This document shows positions 1-9,127 of a stretch of DNA of 64,000 bases, piece after piece. The stretch covers positions 8,057,501 to 8,121,500 of the forward strand of contig NZ_CP107921.1 in NCBI RefSeq assembly GCF_036014215.1, in the 5' to 3' direction. Made by a program: the position numbers and the translations under genes. Source of the DNA: Streptomyces sp. NBC_00440. GTDB lineage: Bacteria; Actinomycetota; Actinomycetes; Streptomycetales; Streptomycetaceae. Each line of letters begins with the position of its first letter. The first letter of the stretch is position 1. The notes beneath the pieces were generated by a model that worked only from the letters and a program-made list of their open reading frames with translations, made no database searches and had not been told where the DNA came from.

Positions 1-946
1 GGACCCGGCCCGCGGTGGTGGCCGCGCCGCGCAGCACGGCGGCCACGTCCGGCTGGCCCCCGGCGGCGAGCGCGATGAGCCCGGCCGCGTCGCCGACCGC
101 CACACCGCGCTCCGCGCAGGCGGCCAGCAGCGCCGGAATCCGGATGACCCCCTCCAGGCACCCCCGGCCGCCGCAGTGGCAGACCGGTCCTTCGGGATCG
201 CAGCTGGTGTGGCCGATCTCGCCGGCCGCGCCGTGGGCGCCGTGCACCAGCACACCGTTCACGACGAGCCCGCCGCCGACCCCGTGCGACCAGGCGAGGA
301 AGACGGTGTTGTCGTGGCCCCGGGCCGCACCCCAGGTGACTTCGGCCAGTGCGGCGAGACGTGAGTTGTTCTCGGTGGCGACGGGCACACCGAAGTGGCT
401 GCCGAGCGCCGCGGCGACGTGCTGGGCGAACGGCGTCTTCCGGTCCGGGTCCCCGGACGCCGGGTTCTGGACGAAACCGGGCAGGCCGAGGCCGATTCCC
501 TCGACGGGCGCCAGGCTGATCCCCTCCCGGCGTACGAGCTCCCCGACCGCCGCGATCGCCTGCTCGGCCCGCTCGGCGGGACCGCTGTCCACGGGCAGCG
601 GGGCGCTGAACCGGCCGACCACCTCATGGGCGCAGTTGGCGATGACCACATGGATCCGGTTGCGCTGGAGGTCGATACCGATCAGCTCGGCGCCGCGCGC
701 GTTGAGCGAGATCTCCAGGGCGGGCCTGCCACGTCCGCGGGGCAGCGCGGAGTCCGCCGCGGGCTGCTCCACGACCGCTTTGCGCTCCAGCAGGTCGGAG
801 ACGATCGCGAACAGGGTGGTACGGGAGAGACCGGTCCTCGCCTTCAGCTCGCCACGGCTGAGAGCGCCGGAGCGGCGCAGCTCGCCGAGGACGGCGGCTT
901 CATTGGCCCTGCGGAGGCGCTGCAAGGCATCGGTCGGTTCCGTCAT
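1..946 (-). CDS. ROK-family transcriptional regulator (3' end outside window)
   Basis: Reading the minus strand from an ATG at 946 gives an uninterrupted frame to the window edge; about 315 residues are seen of a family usually near 380-400. The N-terminus is a winged helix-turn-helix (roughly residues 15-65, with GELKARTGLSRTTLF). It is followed by the ROK sugar-kinase-like domain with GIDLQRNRIHVV (ATP/phosphate-like strand) and the ROK zinc signature VCHCGGRGCLEG around residue 255-265. ROK repressors of this architecture bind a sugar or sugar derivative and repress adjacent catabolic operons. It diverges from the sulfatase/ABC operon, so it is the likely regulator of that operon. Family assignment is firm; the ligand is unknown. 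Confidence 0.9.
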   Translation of the reverse strand, partial: MTEPTDALQRLRRANEAAVLGELRRSGALSRGELKARTGLSRTTLFAIVSDLLERKAVVEQPAADSALPRGRGRPALEISLNARGAELIGIDLQRNRIHVVIANCAHEVVGRFSAPLPVDSGPAERAEQAIAAVGELVRREGISLAPVEGIGLGLPGFVQNPASGDPDRKTPFAQHVAAALGSHFGVPVATENNSRLAALAEVTWGAARGHDNTVFLAWSHGVGGGLVVNGVLVHGAHGAAGEIGHTSCDPEGPVCHCGGRGCLEGVIRIPALLAACAERGVAVGDAAGLIALAAGGQPDVAAVLRGAATTAGRV

Positions 947-1020
947 GGACGCATGGTCTGCCGGTCGATCGGATTCTGTCAACGCGGCGGAAGAATTCAC
1001 ACGCAATTTATTCCCGAGGG

Positions 1021-1050
1021 TTGACGTAAAAAACCCGGCGTCCCTACAGT
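1021..1050 (+). promoter_or_regulatory. Promoter of the sulfatase/ABC operon
   Basis: TTGACG (1021-1026) and TACAGT (1045-1050) are separated by 18 bases, a good match to the housekeeping sigma consensus in Streptomyces. The start codon of the sulfatase is about 140 bases downstream, leaving a C-rich leader with repeated CACACCG-like words. On the opposite strand TTGACA (complement of 977-982) could be the -35 of the ROK gene, but no good -10 is visible for it. Confidence 0.55.
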
Positions 1051-1054
1051 TCCC

Positions 1055-1064
1055 GGCAATTGCC
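1055..1064. promoter_or_regulatory. Palindrome over the operon start point, candidate ROK operator
   Basis: GGCAATTGCC is a perfect 10-base palindrome beginning 4 bases after the -10 box, so it would cover the transcription start. Its location between the ROK gene and the operon it probably controls makes it the best operator candidate. No second copy was found nearby, so this is an inference from position only. Confidence 0.35.
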
Positions 1065-1198
1065 TGCCGTACGACATCCGTTGCCCACCACGGAACCCAC
1101 CGGCACGACACATGCCGGCCCACCGCACACCGCAACACGGCACACCGGCACCCCGCACACCGCGTCACGAACGACTCCACCGGAAGGGCGGCCAGCCC

Positions 1199-2686
1199 AT
1201 GGCTCCGCGCAACGTCCTGTTCCTGATGACCGATCAACACCGGGTCGACACCCTGGGCTGCTACGGCAACCCCCTGGTGAAGACCCCGGCCCTGGACGCC
1301 CTGGCGGCGGAGGGCACCCGCTTCGACCGCTTCTACACACCCACCGCGATCTGCACACCGGCGCGTGCCTCCCTCGCCACCGGCCTCCACCCGTTCCGCC
1401 ACGGAATGCTGAACAACCCCGAGCGCAACGGGGGCAGCAAGGACGAGCTGGACGACGAGAGCCCGATGCTCTGGCGCCAGTTGATGGACCACGGCTACCA
1501 GGTCGGCCACGCGGGCAAGTGGCACATCGGCCGGGAGCGCGGGCCCGAGTTCTACGGGATGGACGGCGAGCACCTGCCCGGTGCGCTCAACCCCGTACAC
1601 CACCCCTCGTACGAGAAGTGGCTGGAGGACAACGGCTTTCCGCCCTTCGCCGTCACCGAGCCCGTCTTCGGCGCGGCCGCCAACGGCACCGGCCGCGGAC
1701 ACCTGATCGCCGGCCGCCTCCAGCAGCCCCCCGAGGCCACCATCGAGGCGTTCCTCACCGACCGGACCCTCGGCCTGCTCGACCGGTACGCGGCCGACTG
1801 GAAGGCGACCGGCAGACCGTTCATGCTGTCCTGCCACTGGTACGGCCCGCACCTGCCGTATCTGATCCCCGACCACTACTACGACATGTACGACCCCGAC
1901 GACGTGCCACTGCCCGCTTCGATGGCGGAGACCTTCGCCGGGAAGCCCGCAGTGCAGCGCCAGTACAGCGCGTACTGGTCGTCCGACGGGTTCGACGCCG
2001 CCGCCTGGCGCAAGCTCATCGCCGTCTACTGGGGCTACGTCACCATGATCGACCACCAGGTCGGCAGGATCCTGGCGGCGCTGGACGACCACGGTCTGCG
2101 CGACGGGACAGCGGTCTTCTTCACCGCCGACCACGGCGAGTTCACCGGCGCCCACCGGCTGAACGACAAGGGCCCCGCGATGTACGAGGACATCTACCGC
2201 ATCCCCGCCATCGCCCGGGTGCCCGGCGCTCCCGCCCAGGTCTGCGACGCCTTCGCCAACCTCATCGACCTCAACCCGACCATCCTCGAACTGGCCGGAG
2301 CGCCGCTGCCCGACCGGTGCGACGGGCAGAGCCTGCTGCCACTGCTGCACGGCGGACCATCCGGGGACACCCGCGACGAGATCGTCGCCGAATTCCACGG
2401 TCACCACTTCCCGTACGCGCAGCGGATGCTCCGCGACCGGCGGTACAAGCTCGTCCATAACCCGGAGAGCATCCACGAGCTGTACGACCTGGAGACCGAT
2501 CCGCACGAACTGCACAACGTGTACGAGGCACCGGCGTACGCGGGCATCCGGCGCGACCTCACCGTCCGCCTCTACCGCGAACTGCTGCGCCGCGGCGATC
2601 CCGCCTACAGCTGGATGAGCTATATGGCCGACATCGGCGGCGACCGCGCGCCGGATGTCGACGGGGTCGCGGAGGAAGTGGCGTGA
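1199..2686 (+). CDS. Sulfatase (type I, formylglycine-dependent)
   Basis: The 495-residue product has the type I sulfatase fold. [10 protein letters not shown] near the N-terminus supplies the first metal-binding Asp. The signature [12 protein letters not shown] has Cys52 in the C-x-P-x-R context that formylglycine-generating enzyme converts to the catalytic residue, and FTADHGEF (D311/H312) supplies further metal ligands. The C-terminal part has the [17 protein letters not shown] motif typical of this family. It hydrolyses a sulfate ester, substrate unknown. No signal peptide is seen, so it should act in the cytoplasm. The ATG at 1199 is chosen because the fold begins directly after it; an in-frame ATG at 1112 would add 29 Pro/Arg/His-rich residues. 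First gene of the operon; its stop overlaps the permease start (GTGA). Confidence 0.9.
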   Translation: MAPRNVLFLMTDQHRVDTLGCYGNPLVKTPALDALAAEGTRFDRFYTPTAICTPARASLATGLHPFRHGMLNNPERNGGSKDELDDESPMLWRQLMDHGYQVGHAGKWHIGRERGPEFYGMDGEHLPGALNPVHHPSYEKWLEDNGFPPFAVTEPVFGAAANGTGRGHLIAGRLQQPPEATIEAFLTDRTLGLLDRYAADWKATGRPFMLSCHWYGPHLPYLIPDHYYDMYDPDDVPLPASMAETFAGKPAVQRQYSAYWSSDGFDAAAWRKLIAVYWGYVTMIDHQVGRILAALDDHGLRDGTAVFFTADHGEFTGAHRLNDKGPAMYEDIYRIPAIARVPGAPAQVCDAFANLIDLNPTILELAGAPLPDRCDGQSLLPLLHGGPSGDTRDEIVAEFHGHHFPYAQRMLRDRRYKLVHNPESIHELYDLETDPHELHNVYEAPAYAGIRRDLTVRLYRELLRRGDPAYSWMSYMADIGGDRAPDVDGVAEEVA

Positions 2687-3597
2687 AGGAGAAACTGCTG
2701 CCCGGATCCGGCGCACCCGGAGTTCGCAGCGCTCCCGGCTCACCAGGATCATCCGGTGCTTCCGGTGCTTCCGGTGCTTCCGGTGCGTCCGGCGCGCATG
2801 ACGCGAGGAGCGCCGCGCGGGTGGAGCGCGGGCGCCGGGCGCGCGGTGCGGGCCGGCTCACCTCCGTACTGCTCGGGGTCGCCTCCGCCGCACTGGGGCT
2901 CCTCACCTGGACCGTCCTCGCCAACAGCGGCATCGACGGTTTCCCCGGACCGGTCTCCGTCGCACGGCGCGCGGGACAGCTCATCGCGGACGGAACCCTG
3001 ATCTCCGACGCGGGCGCCAGCCTGGAACGCGTCCTCATCGGCTACGTCATCGGTGTCGTCCTCGCTGTACCCGTCGGCTTCCTGATGGGCTGGTACCCGC
3101 TCGTCCGCAGGCTGATCGAGCCATGGCTGCAGTTCTTCCGGATGGTGCCGCCGCTCGCGATCATCCCGCTGGCCATCGTCCTGATGGGCATCGGCGAGAC
3201 CCCGAAGATCTTCGTGATCTTCCTGGCGTCCTTCCTCTCCTGCGTTGTCTCCACCTTCCAGGGCGTCGTCGCCGTCGATGTCACCCTCGTCAACGCGGCG
3301 CGGGTGCTCGGCGCCCGCGACCACCAGGTCTTCGCCGGCATCGTGGTGCCCGCATCGGCCCCGTTCATCCTGGTCGGCATGCGGATCGGGCTCGGCGCCT
3401 CCTGGGCGACCGTGGTGGCCGCCGAACTCATCGCCGCGCAGGGCGGACTGGGCTTCCGTATGCAGCAGGCGCAGCTCTACTACGACCTGCCCACCATCTT
3501 CGTCCAGCTCATCGCCATCGGAGCGATCGGCCTGGTCATGGACCGGCTGCTGCTCCTCGCCGAACGACGGCTCACCCACTGGCAGGAACGGAGGTAG
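2683..3597 (+). CDS. ABC transporter permease, NitT/TauT family
   Basis: The 304-residue inner-membrane protein has about six hydrophobic helices and the BPD-transport EAA loop ([21 protein letters not shown]) typical of SsuC/TauC/NrtB permeases, which import sulfonates, taurine, nitrate or related small anions. The GTG start overlaps the sulfatase stop and has GGAGGA 6 bases upstream. Residues 14-35 are an unusual Ser-Gly-Ala repeat encoded by a 9-base tandem repeat, giving a long disordered N-terminal tail before the first helix near residue 60. It pairs with the following ATPase and lipoprotein. Substrate is not determined from sequence; the linked sulfatase suggests a sulfated or sulfonated compound. 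Confidence 0.9.
   Translation: MKEKLLPGSGAPGVRSAPGSPGSSGASGASGASGASGAHDARSAARVERGRRARGAGRLTSVLLGVASAALGLLTWTVLANSGIDGFPGPVSVARRAGQLIADGTLISDAGASLERVLIGYVIGVVLAVPVGFLMGWYPLVRRLIEPWLQFFRMVPPLAIIPLAIVLMGIGETPKIFVIFLASFLSCVVSTFQGVVAVDVTLVNAARVLGARDHQVFAGIVVPASAPFILVGMRIGLGASWATVVAAELIAAQGGLGFRMQQAQLYYDLPTIFVQLIAIGAIGLVMDRLLLLAERRLTHWQERR
2752..2796 (+). repeat. 9-base tandem repeat inside the permease gene
   Basis: Five head-to-tail units of TCCGGTGCT (units 1-3 identical, 4 and 5 with one and two changes) encode Ser-Gly-Ala repeats in the cytoplasmic tail of the permease. The unit is a multiple of three, so changes in copy number would keep the frame. Confidence 0.9.
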
Positions 3598-3599
3598 CC

Positions 3600-4391
3600 A
3601 TGCCCACCATCAACTTCTCCGGTGTCACCCGGCACTTCACGGTGCAGGACAGCGACTTCCTGGCTCTGGACCGGATCAGCCTGGACATCGAGGACGGTGA
3701 GTTCGTCACCGTCGTCGGACCGTCCGGGTGCGGCAAGTCCACCCTGATGAACATCGCAGCAGGGCTCCTCGAAGCGACCGGCGGCGAAGTCACCGTCGAC
3801 GGCGTACCCGTCCGTGGACCTGCCCCCGAACGCGGCGTCATCTTCCAGCAGTACGCGCTCTTCCCCTGGATGACCGTCACGGCCAACGTCGAGTACGGCC
3901 TCAAGGTCGCCGGTGTCGGAAAGGCCGAACGCAGCCGGAGAGCACGCGAGGTCATCGAGCTCGTCGGTCTCACCGACTTCGCCGGCGCGCTCCCCAAGAC
4001 TCTCTCCGGCGGTATGAAGCAGCGCTGTGCCATCGCCCGCGCCTATGCGGTCGACCCGAAGGTCCTCCTCATGGACGAGCCCTTCGGCGCCCTGGACTCG
4101 CTGACCCGTGTCCGGATGCAGGATTCGCTCCTCGACACCTGGAGCCGCGACCGGCGCACCGTCATGTTCATCACGCACGACGTCGACGAGGCCGTCTACC
4201 TGGGCAACCGCGTCGTCGTCATGGCCGCGCGCCCCGGGCGGATCCACACCGTCATCCCCGTCACGCTGCCGTACCCGCGCACCGAGGAACAGCGCCTGTC
4301 GCCCGGATTCGCCGAACTCCGCGCCCAGGTGTGGCACGCCGTGCACCACCAGCCGGCGCCACCGGCCCCACTCGAAGGACTCGCCTCGTGA
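3600..4391 (+). CDS. ABC transporter ATP-binding protein, NitT/TauT family
   Basis: A 263-residue nucleotide-binding subunit. Walker A GPSGCGKST is at residues 40-48. The Q-loop (FQQYALFPWMTV), the signature LSGGMKQR, Walker B VLLMDEP and the H-loop THDVDEAVYL are all intact. The sequence class is SsuB/TauB/NrtD. Start is the ATG at 3600, two bases after the permease stop, with GGAGG just upstream (GGAACGGAGGTAGCC context); a longer in-frame extension runs through the permease gene and is ignored. The last codons overlap the GTG start of the binding protein. It energises uptake through the permease encoded by the preceding gene. Confidence 0.93.
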   Translation: MPTINFSGVTRHFTVQDSDFLALDRISLDIEDGEFVTVVGPSGCGKSTLMNIAAGLLEATGGEVTVDGVPVRGPAPERGVIFQQYALFPWMTVTANVEYGLKVAGVGKAERSRRAREVIELVGLTDFAGALPKTLSGGMKQRCAIARAYAVDPKVLLMDEPFGALDSLTRVRMQDSLLDTWSRDRRTVMFITHDVDEAVYLGNRVVVMAARPGRIHTVIPVTLPYPRTEEQRLSPGFAELRAQVWHAVHHQPAPPAPLEGLAS

Positions 4392-5449
4392 AGAGAATCG
4401 CGAACAGAACCACGAAGAGCGCCACGACGAGGAACCGCGCCGTCGGCCGCCGCGCCGCGGGCCTGCTCACCGCTCTGCTGCTCGTCGCCGCCGCGTCCGG
4501 CTGCGGCAATGACTCATCGGCGGCGTCGGGTCACGGAAACAAGGTCACCTTCGGCTATATCGCCGACTACAGCGGATCCGCCGCGCTCGCCGTCGCGCAG
4601 AAGCAGGGCCTCTGGAAGAAGGCGGGCCTCAAGCCCGAACTGAAGGTGTTCACCAACGGCCCGCTCCAGGTACAGGCCCTCGGCTCGGGCGATCTGGACT
4701 TCGGGTACCTCGGCCCGGGCGCCCTCTGGCTGCCGGCATCGGGCCGCGCCCCCATCGTCTCCGTCAACATGCTGGGCCTCGCCGACCGGGTCATCGCCCG
4801 GCCCGGCTCCGGCATCACGAAACCGGCCGACCTCAAGGGCAAGAAGGTGGCCGTCGCCGAAGGCACATCGGGCGACATGATCCTCGATCTGGCGCTCCGC
4901 AATGCGGGGTTGAAGCCCACCGACGTCAAGAAGGTCGCGATGGACGCCTCCACCGTCGTCACCGCCTTCTCGTCCGGCCAGGTCGACGCCGCCGCCACCT
5001 GGTACCCGCTCATCGACACGATCAAGAAGAAGGTGCCCGGCCTCCGGGAGATCAGCGGAACGCAGGACTACTACCCCGGGCTGACCTTCCCCAACGTCTT
5101 CGTCGCCCAGCCCCGGCTGGCGTCGGGCAACCCGGCGCTCGTCAGGAAGGTGACCGGGGTCCTCAAGCAGGCCGACGACTGGATCGCCGGGCATCCCGCC
5201 CAGTCGGAGTCGGTCGCGGCCGGATTCCTCGGACTCCCCGCTGCGCAGCTCAAGGGGTCGACGGACCACGTGAAGATCCTCTCCTCCGCCGAGCTGACGA
5301 AGCTCAGCCGGAACGGCACGGTCGACGGCTGGTTCGACCAGCTCTCGGATCTCTTCGTACAGATGAAGAAGCTGCCCAAGCCGGAGAAGGCCAAGGACTA
5401 CTACCTCGGTGACCTGTACGCATCGGCCGGAAAGGCGGACCACAGATGA
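4388..5449 (+). CDS. Solute-binding lipoprotein, NitT/TauT family
   Basis: The 353-residue product starts at GTG 4388, overlapping the ATPase stop. A basic N-terminus and hydrophobic stretch end at AAASGC, a lipobox with Cys39, so the mature protein is membrane-anchored outside the cell. The mature part (VTFGYIADYSGSAALAVAQKQGLWKKAGL, then LGSGDLDFGYLG) matches the SsuA/TauA/NMT1 periplasmic-binding fold. It captures the ligand for the preceding permease and ATPase. Some family members bind sulfonates or sulfate esters, which fits the sulfatase in the operon, but the ligand is not proven. The stop overlaps the start of the DUF4838 gene (ATGA), so the genes are translationally coupled. Confidence 0.9.
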   Translation: MKRIANRTTKSATTRNRAVGRRAAGLLTALLLVAAASGCGNDSSAASGHGNKVTFGYIADYSGSAALAVAQKQGLWKKAGLKPELKVFTNGPLQVQALGSGDLDFGYLGPGALWLPASGRAPIVSVNMLGLADRVIARPGSGITKPADLKGKKVAVAEGTSGDMILDLALRNAGLKPTDVKKVAMDASTVVTAFSSGQVDAAATWYPLIDTIKKKVPGLREISGTQDYYPGLTFPNVFVAQPRLASGNPALVRKVTGVLKQADDWIAGHPAQSESVAAGFLGLPAAQLKGSTDHVKILSSAELTKLSRNGTVDGWFDQLSDLFVQMKKLPKPEKAKDYYLGDLYASAGKADHR

Positions 5450-7734
5450 GCTCAGGACGCGACATGGCCGAAGACAGGGCAGCGGGCGGGGTCCGGCGGC
5501 GCGGATTCCTGGCCGGGGCGGCCGGGCTCGCGGGAGCGACCGTCCTGGCACCGGCCGCGGTCCCTCCCGCGGCCGCGGCCGCTCCCGGAGAAGTCACCGC
5601 ACCCGACACCGCGGCCTCCCTGCCCGTAGTCTCCGGCGGCCGTGCGCGAGCCACCGTGCTGTGGTGGGGAGAGGGCAGCGCGCGGTTCGCCGCCACCGAA
5701 CTCCGCGACTACATACGGCGGATCACCGGCGTCCGGCTGCCGGTGCGCGCCGCGACGCCCCCCGCCGCGGGCTCCCTGCCCGACGCGGTCACCGGACTGG
5801 TGGCCCTGCGCGCGGGCACCGGCCCCTCGACCGCGATCCCCGCGGCCCGGCTCACCGAAGCGGGCCGGGAACTGGCGGGCGCGCCCGAGGACTCCTTCAC
5901 CCTCCTCGGCGACCACCGGGACGCCCTGCTCACCGGGGCCGGGGACCGCGCCGCGCTCTACGCCGTGTACGCGCTGCTCGAACGGCTCGGCGTACGGTTC
6001 TTCGCCCCCGCCTTCCCCGCGTACGAAGGCCACAGCGAGCACATCCCGACCGCGGGCACCCTGGCGCTGCCCGCCGTCCGCCTCACCGACCGGCCCGGCT
6101 GGGAGCTGCGGCGGCAGTACGCGGAGGAGGGCTACAGCCACACCGCCGAGAGCCTGCCCCCGCTGCTCGACTGGATGGCCAAGAACCGGCTCAACACCTA
6201 TGTCCACCCGGCGAATTACCTGGGCCTCGGCGTCACCACGTACGACAGCGTACGGACCGTGCTGCGCCGCGAGGCCACCAGGCGCGGCATCCGGATCGAG
6301 ACCGGCGGGCACGGCTACGACAGCTTCCTGCCCCCGGAGAAGTACCCCCAGTACTACACATCCGGCGGCCCGCTCTTCGACATCTACAACCCCGAGGCCC
6401 TCGACGCGTACATCGCCCAGGTGGTCGCCTTCCTGCGGGACCGTCCGGAGATCACCGTCTTCGACTGCTGGCCGCCGGACGTCGGCCGGTTCCAGCAGGA
6501 GATCCTCGACCGGTACGGCAAACCGGCGAACGCCGAGTCGGTGGTCGTCAACAAGCTGGCCCGGACCCTCCGTGCGGAGCTGCCGGGCGTACGCGTCGAG
6601 CGCATCGCCTACAACTCCACCATCGAGCCGCCGGATCCGGACTACGCGTCCGACCCCGCGGTCATCGTCGACTTCGCCCCGTACAGCCGCACTTATGACG
6701 GACCGCTCGACGACCCGGCCGTGCCCGCCAACGCGGGCTTCGCCAAAGCCCTGAGCGCTTGGCGGACCGGGTTCCGCGGCTCGCTTGCCATGTACGAGTA
6801 CTACCGGCGCTACCGCTGGCGGAGCCAGCCCGTGCACCCCCTCGCCACCATCGCGGGCGACGTCCGCTTCGAGTCGCAGCTCGGTGTGAACGGCATCGGA
6901 ATGTACAGCGAGCCCGCCGACTGGATCACCTACGAACATGTCCAGAGCCTGTTCGCGGCGCTCGCCTGGGACAACGGCCTGGACGCCGCCGGTTACACGG
7001 ACGGCTACCTCCGGGCGCGCTTCGGTCCCCGGGCGGCCGGCACCCTGCGCGAGTACTACGACCTCACCCGCACCGATCCCGACACCGTGGGCGCGGCCGC
7101 TCTGCTCGACCGTTACGACCGCGCGGGGGCCGTGTTGCGAAGAGCCGCCGGCGAGGCCGGGAGCGCCGCGGCACGCACCGTGATCTCCCGGCTGGGCCTG
7201 GGCATCGACGTCGCCCGCGCCGACCTGCGGATCGGACTCGTCCCGGACGGCTCCGCCGAACTGGACGCGGCCCGGGAGGCCTACCGGACCCTGCTGCTGC
7301 GGAACCGGTTCAACGGGGTGGTGCTGCCGAACGTCCAGACCTGGCTGCGCCGGTACGGTACGGACATCCCCTACGACGACGCGGAAGTCCGCCAGGAGGT
7401 CGTGGACAACTACGCCTCCCCGGCAGCCGGGTTCGGTGTTCCCGGGCTGCTGACCCTGGAGCGCGGGGGAGCGGCCGTCACACTGACGGTGGTGGCCCAG
7501 GACGTCGACTTCACCGGCCACACGGTGCGGTGGACCGCGTCGGGCCCCGACGGCGTCCGGCCGGTCCCGGCGAGCGGCAGCCTGCGGGCCGACGGGACCA
7601 GGAGCGCATCGGAGCGGGTGGCCGTCCGCGCCACTGCGGACGCTGCCACGGGGAGACAGCGGATCACTCTGGAGTTCCGGCTGGCGGACGGCACCCGGCT
7701 GACACCGGCCCACGTCGATCTCACTGTGGAGTGA
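5446..7734 (+). CDS. Tat-exported DUF4838 protein (alpha-glucuronidase-like N-terminus)
   Basis: A 762-residue protein starting with a twin-arginine signal (VRRRGFLAGAAGLAGATV, residues 16-33) and Ala-rich cleavage region near residue 48. The next section (FAATELRDYIRRITGVRLPV and YAVYALLERLGVRFFAPAFP) resembles the N-terminal domain of GH67 glucuronidases found in DUF4838 proteins. A large alpha/beta barrel-like central part follows (ETGGHGYDSFLPPEKYPQYYT; FDCWPPDVGRFQQEI), then a beta-rich C-terminal domain from about residue 660. It is probably a secreted carbohydrate-active enzyme of uncharacterised reaction. It is last in the operon with the sulfatase and importer, so it may release the sulfated sugar or other ligand that the transporter imports. 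Confidence 0.8.
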   Translation: MSSGRDMAEDRAAGGVRRRGFLAGAAGLAGATVLAPAAVPPAAAAAPGEVTAPDTAASLPVVSGGRARATVLWWGEGSARFAATELRDYIRRITGVRLPVRAATPPAAGSLPDAVTGLVALRAGTGPSTAIPAARLTEAGRELAGAPEDSFTLLGDHRDALLTGAGDRAALYAVYALLERLGVRFFAPAFPAYEGHSEHIPTAGTLALPAVRLTDRPGWELRRQYAEEGYSHTAESLPPLLDWMAKNRLNTYVHPANYLGLGVTTYDSVRTVLRREATRRGIRIETGGHGYDSFLPPEKYPQYYTSGGPLFDIYNPEALDAYIAQVVAFLRDRPEITVFDCWPPDVGRFQQEILDRYGKPANAESVVVNKLARTLRAELPGVRVERIAYNSTIEPPDPDYASDPAVIVDFAPYSRTYDGPLDDPAVPANAGFAKALSAWRTGFRGSLAMYEYYRRYRWRSQPVHPLATIAGDVRFESQLGVNGIGMYSEPADWITYEHVQSLFAALAWDNGLDAAGYTDGYLRARFGPRAAGTLREYYDLTRTDPDTVGAAALLDRYDRAGAVLRRAAGEAGSAAARTVISRLGLGIDVARADLRIGLVPDGSAELDAAREAYRTLLLRNRFNGVVLPNVQTWLRRYGTDIPYDDAEVRQEVVDNYASPAAGFGVPGLLTLERGGAAVTLTVVAQDVDFTGHTVRWTASGPDGVRPVPASGSLRADGTRSASERVAVRATADAATGRQRITLEFRLADGTRLTPAHVDLTVE

Positions 7735-7804
7735 GAGGGAAGCCCGCTCGCGGTTCAGCGTCGCACCGGGCCGGCTGTCAGTGGTGGCTGAGATGCTGAA
7801 CCGC

Positions 7805-8071
7805 ATGAACGGACAGACCTGGCGCCGGGTGTACGGCGCGGACCACGACGACCCCGACCCGGGCCCGCGGCCGGGGCGCGACTACCGGGAACTGGTGGGC
7901 GGACCGCTCGACGGCCTGCTGCTCGACGTCACCGGCCGGCCGGCCCCGAGCCTCGCGGACGGAGCGGCCCTCGCGACCGAGATCGGCTCCCACGGCCCCG
8001 GCGGCCACGCGCGGTACGGCCCGCGCGTGGCCGGAGCGCTGCTGTGGGACTGGCAGGGCGACACCCCATGA
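7805..8071 (+). CDS. Small conserved Streptomyces hypothetical protein
   Basis: About 88 residues with a run of acidic, Pro- and Gly-rich motifs (YGADHDDPDPGPRPG, LVGGPLDGLLLDVTG, SHGPGGHARYGPR) and a Trp-Asp-Trp near the C-terminus. The pattern is familiar to me from conserved hypothetical proteins in Streptomyces, but no function is known. No signal peptide or membrane segment. In-frame starts at 7781 (GTG), 7784 (GTG), 7793 (ATG) and 7805 (ATG) are possible; 7805 is chosen because homology-like sequence begins there. No strong ribosome binding site separates these options. Confidence 0.6.
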   Translation: MNGQTWRRVYGADHDDPDPGPRPGRDYRELVGGPLDGLLLDVTGRPAPSLADGAALATEIGSHGPGGHARYGPRVAGALLWDWQGDTP

Positions 8072-8114
8072 GGCGGCAACCGGAAACGGTGCCACCCTCG
8101 TTGGGTGCCGCCGA

Positions 8115-8128
8115 TAGACTGGGCAGTT
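8115..8128 (+). promoter_or_regulatory. -10 box of a probable leaderless mRNA
   Basis: TAGACT (8115-8120) lies exactly 8 bases before the ATG at 8129 of the epimerase gene, and no Shine-Dalgarno sequence is present. This is the arrangement of leaderless transcripts in actinobacteria, where transcription starts at or next to the first base of the start codon. Confidence 0.5.
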
Positions 8129-9127
8129 ATGCACCTTCTTGTACTCGGCGGTACGTCGTTCGTGGGCCGCGCCATCGTGGAGGAGGCCCTCCGCACCGGG
8201 GCCGAAGTGACCCTGTTCGGACGGGGAAGAACCGGGGCGGATCTCTTCCGCGAGGGGACCGGGGTGACCGGGGTGACCCGGCTCATCGGCGACCGCGACA
8301 CGGGCGACTACGCGGCGCTGCGTGACGGCCACTGGGACGCGGTCGTGGACGTCAGCGGATACGTCCCGCGCCACGTCGGCCAGGCCATGGACGCGATCGG
8401 GGACCGGTGCGGACGGTACCTGTTCATCTCCAGCCACGCGGTGTACCAGCGCTCGGGGGTGGAGCCCGGCTCGGACGAGGACACGCCGCGCCGCACACCG
8501 GTGCGCGACGTGCACAGCACCGAGTTGCTGGACGAGGACACCTACGGACCCGCCAAGGTGGCCTGCGAGGACGACGTCCTGGCCCGGTACGGCACCCGCG
8601 CGACGGTCGTGCGCCCCGGAAAGGTCGCAGGACCGCACGACCCCTCGGACACCTTCACGTACTGGGTGCGCCGGGCCGCACGCGGCGGGCGGATCGCCCT
8701 GCCGGCCGACCCGGCGCAGCCCGTGCAGATCATCGACTCCCGAGACGTGGCCGGTCTCGTGGTGCGCCTGCTCACGGACGACCGGCCCGGTGTGTTCCAC
8801 GCGGTCGGCCCCGCCGAGCCGACCACGCTCGGCGGGCTGATCGAGACCTGCGCGCGGGTCGCCGGTACCGAGGTGGAGATCGTGCAGGTGCCCCCGGAGG
8901 CGGGGGCCCGGATGTTCCCCCTGGTTCGCCCCAACTGGCCGACGCAGCAGCGCAGTTCTGCCAGGGCCCGCGCGGCAGGCCTGCCCGCGACACCGCTGGA
9001 GGTCACCGCGGCGGATGTCCTGGCCTGGGACCGCGAACGCGGCGAACCTCCCATCCACCGCGGCTACCCGGTCCAGGAGGAAGAGGCACTGCTCGCCCGG
9101 ACAGCCGAAGGAATCACAGCCGGCTGA
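8129..9127 (+). CDS. NAD-dependent epimerase/dehydratase family protein
   Basis: The 332-residue cytosolic protein begins with a Rossmann motif LVLGGTSFVGRAIVEEAL (GGxxFVG variant of GxxGxxG). It carries DVSGYVPRHV and a YxxxK-like segment in the extended SDR position (TYGPAKVACED), followed by a substrate-binding C-terminal part. This is an atypical extended SDR of the type often labelled NAD-dependent epimerase or RNA-binding-like CSP41 relatives. The reaction is unknown. Start at 8129 is favoured over an in-frame 8105 because the Rossmann strand starts there and a -10 box is placed for leaderless initiation. It appears monocistronic, followed by tandem repeats and a hairpin. Confidence 0.85.
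   Translation: MHLLVLGGTSFVGRAIVEEALRTGAEVTLFGRGRTGADLFREGTGVTGVTRLIGDRDTGDYAALRDGHWDAVVDVSGYVPRHVGQAMDAIGDRCGRYLFISSHAVYQRSGVEPGSDEDTPRRTPVRDVHSTELLDEDTYGPAKVACEDDVLARYGTRATVVRPGKVAGPHDPSDTFTYWVRRAARGGRIALPADPAQPVQIIDSRDVAGLVVRLLTDDRPGVFHAVGPAEPTTLGGLIETCARVAGTEVEIVQVPPEAGARMFPLVRPNWPTQQRSSARARAAGLPATPLEVTAADVLAWDRERGEPPIHRGYPVQEEEALLARTAEGITAG

Noticed and set aside
5452..7806. 784-codon minus-strand frame
   Set aside because: Antisense to the DUF4838 gene, whose Tat signal and family motifs are clear.
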